Assembly: GCA_036925085.1 (NCBI GenBank)
Contig: JAUPFP010000036.1
Coordinates: 1,116,001 to 1,180,000, forward strand
Length of the DNA: 64,000 bases
Origin: Brachycybe producta
Taxonomy: Eukaryota > Arthropoda > Diplopoda > Playtdesmida > Andrognathidae
Direction of reading: 5' to 3'
Below the pieces are notes generated by a model. It had not been told where the DNA came from. It worked only from the letters and a program-made list of their open reading frames with translations, and searched no databases. The position numbers and the translations under genes were made by a program. Below are positions 20,530 to 31,200 of the stretch, one piece after another. Position 1 is the first letter of the stretch; every line of letters begins with the position of its first letter.

Positions 20530-22202
20530 TTTCAAATAAACGAATATCCCAAGGGGAATAAGTGACGAAAGTACCGTTCCGAATAAATGAAGTTCACAAT
20601 AGTCAATAAGAGACTTGCATAGATGTCATTGTTTTAAGTTTTACGTTTTGACGCTATACAGCAGCATTGAACAGCTTTTTCATTTATTCCTCTAGTCCAC
20701 TAAAACCTTTATTATGTCAGTGACACAATGTGGTATTAATTCTCAATTTTTGTTAAAAATTATCACTTATACCTCTTGGCTTCTGTATTCCTCAAACATA
20801 AGACTTGCGCCTCAAACTAGGCAGTTGGGCGTGGTCCTGTTCGTGACGTCGACCATGAAGTCCCGCCCTCTTTTTTAAACAATGACAATAATTTTATTAT
20901 CATATTTATTTCTAATAACAAAAAATATAAAAACAATGTAAAAAAAAAAGTTTTACGAACTTTTTTTTTCAAACATCTTCGAAATGAAAGAAGAAAAAAA
21001 TTACGAAATACATTTTTGCTGCCATTGAAAATTACAGTGAAAACTTGTTTCCTATTTAATTAAAATTAACTTTAATTTCAGAGATCATTCCATATTTGTT
21101 TTCTTAATTAACACACAATTAATTAAAATTAATTAAAACATGATTCTTTTTTTTTCCTTCTTCTTTTTCCTAATATTTATACATTTTTATATAATAATTC
21201 TATACAAGATTTCAATGTAATTTGCAAAAAATAGTTATTTCACTAAAAAGGCCATTTGAAATGTGTCCATTGTGTCTATTTAAAAAAAAATTATGAAATT
21301 GAATTATTTCAATACAAAAAAATATTTGGCAAAAAAAATTCATCTCACATATATATACAAATTTTTTTTTTAAAAAGCTTACAAATTGTTACGAAAAAAT
21401 TGTTTTCAACTTGTGGAATGTAATCCGAAACAATTAACAAAATGTCCAATTTTAAAAAATCAAGTTTATACAATTTCTTTTTTTTTATAATTTTTCCTAT
21501 TTTTACTCTCGTTTTTCACGAGATTAAATTTAATTAAATTCTTAGAATTCTTGAATTATTTCTTCACATGCAACAAAACAAGACCTGGATTCGCAGTTCT
21601 ACAGTATATGGCACAGTCATATTAAAATTACACATTTGTCAACGTAACTCTTTGAACCCATCAACATATTTCCTTTTTACGCTCTTTTTTTTTTAAAAGT
21701 GTAATTGATAAAAAATTGGTCAACATGTTAAAAAAATGTACAAATCATTAAATGATATTAAACATTTCCACTCAACTAGTGCACGATTAGAACCATCCTT
21801 ATGAGAAGAGATTTGACATTAAATGAAAATGTCGTAAAAAAAACTATGTACAGAGAGAGAAAGAAAATGATCATATACAAGATTATAATTACAAAATGTT
21901 GAGCACAAAGTTTGGTCCCATCATCCTTAATTGTTTTTTCCCCCCGTTGACTTGTTCTTCTGACCGACTCTACGATTTTCTTAATCACTTGCGAGATTTT
22001 CTCTCGATATTCCCAATCATTTCAACAGTTAACGGAAGGTTTACGATCGGTTCAGAACAAAAATAAATGCCGTAAAAATGAAGGAATTCTTTGTCGAGAA
22101 CACCGAACACACTAAAACACGAGCAGCGATTCCTCGAAATCATTGAAAGAGAGAGAGAGAGAGAGAAATTATCTAAAACCTCATAATAAACAACAACAAT
22201 AA
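20530..22202 (-). other. Egfr 3' UTR and Egfr-Gss intergenic DNA
   Basis: Immediately downstream of the Egfr stop (22203) the sequence is very AT-rich with many poly-T runs and a GA microsatellite (about 22146-22167). Minus-strand AATAAA motifs lie near 20684, 20892 and 20907, the last two being plausible Egfr poly(A) signals. No gene recognised. Confidence 0.5.
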
Positions 22203-25200
22203 TCACACAGTCGTTTCACTTCGTCTATGATTTAAAGGTTGAAGTTCTCTCTGTAGATCATTGTAATACTCGTGATCAGAGTCTTCCTCGCTACTCGTGT
22301 TCTTCCGTCTGATTGCATTCACGGCCCCCGGCAGAGGCTGTCCGGTGATAGGACAGTGCATCTTTTGTAGATGATGATGATGATGATGATTGGGAACGGA
22401 ATTGGGTTGTTGTTGGTGTTGTTGAACCGGATTACGAACCACATGATACTCTGGATTATCCAATCCAAGCATGTGGTTTTTTACTGGCACAAAATCAGGA
22501 ACATGCCAAAGATTGTCCCTGCTGCGACCCTCCGCCGTATCTAATACGATAACAACAGTAAAAGCACCGTGATTTGAAAAACCCCGAAAAAAAGATACGT
22601 TTTATGAACAGGTGACTTTGAACTCTGGTTATTTTCTGCGTTTCAGAAGAGCAACAACAAGAAGAAATTGAAAGCGTGTTAGAAACTAGAAGACAATTAT
22701 AAAATATAGTCTGCTTAAAGTTGAATTATTTTCAAACTATGAAATGAAAAGCTTATTTAAAAAAATATCAACATAAAAATACCCATAAGAGATTGAGCTC
22801 CCCCTTCTAATTTCTAAAACACTTTCAAAAATTTCCCATCATTTTGCTACTGAAAGACAGAATAATCAGAGTTTATGTGAATAAACCACCTTGAGCGTCT
22901 GTTTTTCTACCTGCTATCCGACTGTCCCCGATGAGATCCATGTACATGGACGCCGGTTGGTTTGGTAACGGCGATGGCATCAGATAATCCTCCTCGTCCA
23001 CCGGAAGTTGAAGGTGCAGATTGCCCACTTTGTTGATATCCCGCTTGTTGAAGGCCGGCGTACCATTCCCCAATGACTCGATGTCGGTCTCCGGATCTAT
23101 TGAAAAAAAAATTACGAAAAACTATCCGTTAGCATTTATGTTTCGCACAGAATACTGCCAATAAAAGCCTCTGTTCACACAATGGTTCAAATCACGGTCC
23201 GGTATTTTCGATTGAAATGCAATGTATTTAGAAAGTCAGCGTTCACATTGTCGATCGCACTCAAGTCACGTTTAAATTTCTATAGGAATATTTGAACGGA
23301 CCATAACTGGACCGTACTGTGATCCGATAAGTGTTCAGAGACCTTAAAATACAACAGTGTGCAGTAGGAGGAGTGTGCACTGTGGACGCGACACTTAAGT
23401 TCAAAGTGTGCCAAGAAAGGGGATCACAGATAACGGCAAAGTTATTCGAATAATATTTAAACAATATTTTTGTTCTTAAAATAAAATAAACAAAGGAGCT
23501 GCTAAATGTGCATTAAAATAAACAAATGCGTGTGTTTTTGTGCGACGATAAATAAAAAAAGCAGAAGTTCAGTGAAACCGACAAAAGAAAGTCAACAGAA
23601 TGGACGACGAAAAAAAAAGTTGGAGTGGAGACGTAAAGACATCATGCAACAAAAACAACGACAAATAAAATTCCGTACGAAACGCACCACAAATAAAACA
23701 AAATTATGGAGAGGAAAAAACAACAAGAAATTTTCCCCGAATAAAAAACAACAGATTGATCCAAAATGTCAAATCCACATGCAAGCTGCCTCGGGTTAGT
23801 GAGAGCGGAGGAGGACGACATGTCGGTCATCGAAACGAATTCGAAAAAGCCAACGGGTCTCCTCCTCCTACCTTTACCTTTGCCCAGCAGTTTGAGAGGA
23901 TCACTGCTGTACCGTGAGTTCATGCTGTTTTCCCGTAGGTGTAAATTCGGCGAGTTGGCAACGGCGGCCTCGAGATGAGCATACTTGCGGTCGGGACGTA
24001 GATGTGGCACCTGTGGAGCGTGGCTCAGTGTATCGTGACTTCCGACGTACATAGGTGGGAGAGACTTTTGGGTCGAATAAAAAAAAACGGGGAAAAACAA
24101 AAGATTAAAACAAATCCATTCTACTCCGAAATAAATAAATCGTTCTTCGTTACGATTCTTGGCCACCTTAATTTGACTCTGTGGCGAGGAGCTACTGTCC
24201 GTACTCGACTGCATCATATTTGGTTTTGGTTGAAGATATTCTTCGGCATCCATAATAATTTCAGGACCATCCGCTGCGACGCTCAGAGTACGAAGCAATT
24301 CCTTCTCGTCCTGCGCAGAGTAAGTCGGCAAACGCATCAGTTTGTCTCCGTGAATGACGAGATAACGACCTGGATCACGAGCCATTTTAGCAAACTCGTC
24401 CGCAAGTTCTCTAAACGACGGTCGAGATTCTGCATCCAACATCCAACCTTAAAACACAAACACACACATAAAATTATATTAGAAAAGAAATTAAAACATC
24501 AAAATTAATTTAGATTCTCACATTTTATCATGATCATATAAACGTCGATCGTGCAAATACACGGCTGTGGAAGACGTTCTCCTTTTTCTAAGAGATCGGG
24601 AACTTCTCTTGCAGGGACGTTCTCGTAAGGACGACCGCCGTACGTCAACAGTTCCCAAACGGTGACACCTGAACAAACCAGCAAAAAATGAATGTCTCGT
24701 CTATTAGGTTAAAGACGAACGAAATGAACGCAAACCGACCGAAAGCCCAAACGTCACTCTTATGAGTGAACCTTCTGTGTTGAATGCATTCGAGAGCCAA
24801 CCATTTTATCGGCATCTTTCCGCCGGCAGCTTTGTATTCATCCTCGTTAATATCGAGGAGTTTTGCAAGGCCGAAATCGGTAATTTTTACACAGCCGGGA
24901 GTTTGAACTGATAAAATGACAAATAATAATGAAAAATCCAGGATTTCCACATTTTTTTCAATTCCAAAGTCAAGTACCGAGGACGTTTCGTGCTGCCAAA
25001 TCTCTATGTACGAGACGCTTCTCTTCCAAATAAGCCATTCCCTACGACAAAGCAACAAACGAATAAGAAACTGTGTTCTGATGTTTGTTTCGCACGAGAA
25101 AAAAACACATACTTTTGCAATCTGCGTGCACCAATTAAGAAGAGGTTTCGATCCGATCTTATCCTTGTTGTTTCTGACGTAGTCTAGGAGACAACCGAGA

Positions 25201-28200
25201 GGCATCAGCTGCGTGACAAGCATCATCTGCGACGTCATGCAAACGGCAAGAAGTTTTAGAAGATTCGGATGTTCCACACTCGCCATTATGTATGCCTCCT
25301 TTTTATACGCGAGATAACAATACAAAAAAAAACATCGATCAGAATCATCATCGAATCTAAGAAGTTGCATTTAATTTATTACATCCAAGATCTCTTTGTT
25401 TGTATTTGTTCCAGTTCCTTCTCTCAACACTTTGATTGCAACCGGGATTTTAATGTTTTCACCTTCGGGAACCCAAACACCCTAAAACAATCAACAAAAC
25501 ACCTTATTATTACTAAGACAAAAAAAGTTTGCATAATCTTTGAAAGTTTGCATAAAGTTGAATAATTCGACTTAATTTTTTTTTTAAAACAAACACTTTT
25601 TGGTCAGAATTTTGCATAAAACGATAATTTTTTGTTGTTGCATATTCTGCATTTATTGAGTTTATGTTTCATTTTCAAGAACTGCCTAATTTTTAAAAAC
25701 AATTTACATCTTTTTAATTCTTATGAGCATAAAACTTTGGTTTTAATTAATACTAAGGCAAATTGTTTTTTAGAAATTTGTGCAAATAGAAAATAAACCC
25801 AGAAATATACAGGAAAAGTATTTTATGCAAATAAGATTTCTTATATAACAAAAGCACAATTAATTAAATGCCTGGAGCAATTAATAGATATAATTATTAG
25901 AATTAATAGAAAATGCAAAATCAAAAATATTAAATTTTGCCACCCTCATTTTTACAGGCATTTTATGCAAACATTTGGCCTTAAATAATTTCATTATTAC
26001 TGCAGTAAAAATGTGAATCGAAAGAAATCTAAAACTGACCTTGTATACGACACCGAAAGCACCGTAACCCAAGATTCCGCCTTTTCTCAGTTCCGCTTCT
26101 TTCACTATTTTTAACTTGGCCAAATTGGGTTTCACGTTGGTCGGCTTCAGAGGCTCGCTGTCTTCCAGTCCACTCATTCGCTGTACATTAATTTTGAAAA
26201 AGATAAAAGCCATTAAAACAATACAAATCGTCGCTCGACAGCACAACCAGAAACTAACCATGGTCATTTTAATCGCATTCTCCTTTGACTTTGCTCTTTG
26301 CCACCACTGATAACCGAACACTGCGAGGAAGATACCAATCAGAGCTACGCAACCGAGAGCACCTGCAACTATGGCTCCGATTCTTCCGTCGTCGCTAATT
26401 TAAAAAAAAAAACCAGCATCGTTAATCGATTTGCATTTGTATAACAAAGCAAAACCACGGGTCGAAACTCACAGAATGCTCGACGACATCATCGTCGAAT
26501 GGTCATCGGAAGAACAATAAGGATCACCGGATTCTTCCGGAAGAACCTTGAATGGCTTCTCTGGAGGACACGTTGCCGTGCAATTAAACTAAAAAAAAAC
26601 CTCAAAAACTTTAGACTTTCGCACACTCGAGAACATACACGAGAGAACGAAATTTTAAAGAAATGTTTTACATTGGTCAAATTGTTGCCAATAGGAACAC
26701 GGAAATTCCTGCAAGACTTGCACTGATTCGTCGACGGTCCATAACACTCTCTACATTCTTCGGAACACTTCTGGCACGCCATCGTAGCCTCCTCGACATA
26801 ATGATCCGAATTACACCGATCTTCGCACTGCTCTCTCGAGTGAAACTTCGTACATTTACGGCACACGGACAGGTGGAAGCCGTATCCCGTACAATCCTTA
26901 CACAGTGGATGACATTTGCGACAAATCTAATCAAAACAACCACGGGACACATTTCACATATTAGCAATTGTAGTGTATAGCACAAAAACAGCTTTAAAAA
27001 GAAGAAAAAGAAAAAAAACACAACATGACTTACGTATCTCTTAGACCAAGAACTGATAGAAGCATTATCTTCTAACCGATCGACCAATTCCGAAAAATAT
27101 CCTTCCGGACACGGTTCCTCGGCTTTCAGGCACAATGGCTACAATAAAAAATATATATATATATATTACTGCAGAGGGCGGAATTCTATAAAAAAACATA
27201 TTCCAAATACATTCAGCTATCATGCCCAAATTTAATATCCATTCATTTCAGAATGTTAGGAATTGAATAAACTACATTTATAAATACATATTTTACATAT
27301 TTTGGAAAATATTTAAATACACATATTTTTGTAAATATTTATTGAAATTTAAACATATAAATATTTTTTTTTCAAATTTCAAATATTTATACCAATCACA
27401 ATCATTATTAATCACTGAATTGGAAAGAAACTAACAAAATTATAATTTTTCAAGTATCTAAATGTTATTTCGTGAATCATTAGTTACTTTATATGAGGTT
27501 AGTAGAGACCACATGTTAGAAACAAAGAAGACAAAGAAAGTTAAGTTATTTTATGTCTGTTTTCCAGTTGTTAATGAAATTTAACAAAACCATTTACTAT
27601 TTGAAAGAAAATTTGTCTTTTACAGTAACTTGTTTAGTATTAGATACTTAGGAAAATTTCGTACGAAATAAATTTATTTACGAAATTCATTATTTTGACG
27701 TCATTTCCGGCTGATTTCGTTGCAACACAAAGATTTCGTACGAAATGAGGCATTTCTTTACGAAATTATAAAATTCTTTCGTAGTTGGATTTTGTAGAAA
27801 CGAAATAAACGCGCATGCGCAGTAGCGTTTAACGCTGTTTGAGAAAGTTGAAAATGACGCCATTTTTCCACCGCTTCAATGGAAAACGACGTCGTTTTAA
27901 AAAGAATAACCAACCCTACATGAAAGATTTCCGATTAAAGCAAGAATATTAAGTGCAAAGAACAATAAAAATTGAAAAATCTACGTTTAGTGGCGATTAA
28001 TTAGGCAAAAATTACCACACAAATCGCCGTAAAAGGTGAATGATTTCGTTTACGTTTTTGGGTTGCTTCGCTAACTACAATAACGAAATTGAAACGAAAA
28101 CGAAATCACTTAATTTAAATATATAAATTTCGTGAAACTTAATTTCGTACGAAATTTCGCTAAGTCCCTATTGTAGTAAAGTGGTCTCTCACTATCAATT

Positions 28201-31200
28201 ATCTAACATCTACATTTTATGATAATTCTGATGATAAAACATTTTTACTTTCTAAGAAAATTAAAATAAATGAATTAAAAGTATTAAACAGACTATTTGC
28301 TTATTAAAGAATATTTAGGAATTTAAAAATATTTTAATACATATTTTGCCCATTTTGAGTACATATATATGTACATATTTTCCAATAATAAAAACATTTT
28401 ATTCCGCCCTCTGTATATTAGTATATCCAAATCAAATTTAACAGATTGAAAGTTTCCTTTTACTTCTTTAATTAAATCGATGTTTTCGCTGTTGAGAATA
28501 ACTTTATCGCAAGAATTACATCCACCTTTACCGACAAAGTTTCCAGGACCAGAACACCTTTTAACATTACCAAAAAAAAATTATTTAGATTTCAACGTTT
28601 TCTTCATTCTTTGATAATTATATATTAGGTGTTTACCCATTTACGCAATTTTCATTACACGGCATACATTCGCCATTATCTGTAAACTTAGTAGAAGGAC
28701 ATTCCGAAACACAATACGGTCCGTCTCGTACGTTTTTACACTTGGTACAATTTCCATGACCCTATTTACCAGACGAATCAAACACACCGTAATCAGTTTT
28801 ACGATCGCCAACATCGGAATCGTTTAAAATGCAATGTTATCAGGAAGAGTCGTAACAAGGGTATGCAGGGCCCCTCTTCTGTGGATGGTCTTCACACATT
28901 AAACTTAAGATATAACATTACAAGTAATTAAAAATTTTAATTGTTTGCAATGTCATGTCATTTTAACTTGAAATTTGTAAACTTTTAATAAATAGAAAAT
29001 TAGTGATAAAAATAGTTTAGAAAATTAATCGTAAATTTCACAAAATATTTTATAATAATTTGTAAATTATAAAATATTTAAGATGTTTTTGAAAGGCCCT
29101 TGTCAAAACAAAACCCACTATAGTTACGGCCCTTTTATTAGAAAACTCACGGGGCCGTGACAACTCTCGTTGCATTCCGCATGACAATATTCGCAAACTT
29201 TATCAGTCGCAGAGTAAATTCTGAAATGATATCAACAACAAAAACATGCAGTTAGTTTAAAAAACTTAAAATCATAACATTTTCTTCACAAGAAATTCAA
29301 AGCAGATAAAACTTACAGTGGTGCATTACAAGTTCCGACGCATTTATCTCCCAAGACGAAATTTTTGCAAGACAAACATTCCGTCTCGTCTGAACCCCAA
29401 CACCCTTCGTCCGAACACTGTTCGTGGCACACGAGTCCATCACTCACTTTTTATATTAAGGTTAATACAAAAGTCAAAACACAGGCAATCGTTAGTGAAA
29501 AAAAACAAAACAGGTTACGTCAAGCAAATAAAATACATGCAAAAACCAAAATAAAAAACTAACAGCATCCATTCTTGGGTCTGTTGTTCTGAAGTAAAAT
29601 GTTCTGATCCCTCATCCTAGTTATCTTTGTCCAGTTGATGTTATCGGCAAAACAGAGATGATTGTTTTCAAGAATAACTACACTTCCGGAACGAATCGTC
29701 TTCAACGAACTAAGACCAAGTGACTTCAAAGACGTCTTCACGATGTACAAAGCGGAAAAGAACCTTCATCGATACAAAAACATTCAAATTTAAATACGCA
29801 AAACAAAAATAAGAAAGACATAAAAACAAATCCATACTCTGTGAGCTGTCGACCTCCGATGATTTCCAAGTTTCTGAAGTAATGTAAATCGGTAAACTGT
29901 GGATGTGATCCTTGAATGTCGATGTAACCGGTGACCTCTTTCAAAGTGCTGAACACTTCGAGTTTGTGTGGAGGCATCGGAGGATACCGTTGTCCGAAAG
30001 TGAAACTACGACAAAGCAGAATATAAAAAATAAGCATTCTATAGCAGAATAGACACACAATATAAACGAAAACTGTGTCTTTACTTCGTCAGAACATCCT
30101 GGAAACCTTGAAACGAAGACTCGAGAATTTTCAACGATCCTTCAATAATCGTACAATCTTTAAAGCTATCGATGTTTCCAAAATGAACTGCATCCGTTCC
30201 CTGGCAAGCTAATAAGACCATACGAAAGAAAGAAATAACACAATCGATTAAACTCCTCCCCATAACTGTTTGATTGTAAACTCCTCCAAATAACTGTTCA
30301 ATTATAAACTCACTCTTGGGACACGGTCCATCGCAAGGAACGCATTCTCCGTTAACGTTCTTCTTCTTCGAAGGACAGAAACGAACACAGGCTCCATTGT
30401 CTTTCAACAAATGTTCCGGGCAATGTTTGACACAAGTCGCACCGTAAGCGTACTTTCCATCGGGATTACTTTCCCAGGAGTAAGTGACGGAGTTGTAGCG
30501 TTGCATCTGCGGACATTCTTGCTTACAGACACCATCATCGTAAAAGTTCTTGCAAGCCTAAAGAAATATTATAAAAGAAGTGTTTGAAGCAACTCTCAAG
30601 TGCGTAAGAATGACGACAAAAAGTTTTTTTTCTTCTAGTTTCTAACCAAGCAATCGCTTTGTTTAGGTCCTTTGCAGCCACCGGCACAAAAAAGATGACA
30701 ACAGTCACGTGGTTCAGGACCAAAACAACGACCCTGATGACATTGTGGCGAACAATTCACTTTGCTGAATTTTTGACAGTTTCCTGGACCTTCTCCCCAA
30801 CATCCACCTTCACATGATTTGTGGCACGGAGGACCTTAAAACGATAAAATGGTGAAAATCTAACATTAAGACGCGTTGTAACTAGCCTGAAAAAATTTTC
30901 AGGAACAACATTATAATGTATTTCAATTCTTTTTTTTTACAAAACTAGAATAGTAAAAAAATTATGCTAAAAGTTTTTAGTAGTTTGAAAATAATGAATT
31001 TTTAGGTTTTTTGCCATCAAACAATTCATGAAAATTATTTTCGCCTTTTTAAACTGTTATAAAAAATTTATTTTGCAAGATATCATTCTAAAAATCTTTT
31101 AGTAATTATCACCAACTATTCTAGTTCTTAAAACACTTTGAATTTTTTTTTCAGAATGTTTGTTTCTCTTGAAAAAAATGTTCGTGAAAAATCTTTATCA

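Larger units (their letters stand above)
22203..24447 (-). other. Egfr: Egfr C-terminal tail exons 24-27
   Basis: Exons 24447-24167, 24064-23878, 23096-22911 and 22540-22203. Candidate phosphotyrosine sites are [33 protein letters not shown] (NPxY, a Shc/PTB-type site) and HEYYNDLQ (YxN, a Grb2/Drk-type site). The block [16 protein letters not shown] resembles the fly Egfr end. The protein ends RRSETTV, a class I PDZ ligand (T-x-V). A His/Gln-rich run (codons CAT/CAC) precedes it. Confidence 0.9.

Noticed and set aside
23506-23799. A Lys/Gln-rich + strand open frame of 97 codons
   Set aside because: Antisense to an Egfr intron and low in complexity; composition reflects A-rich sequence.
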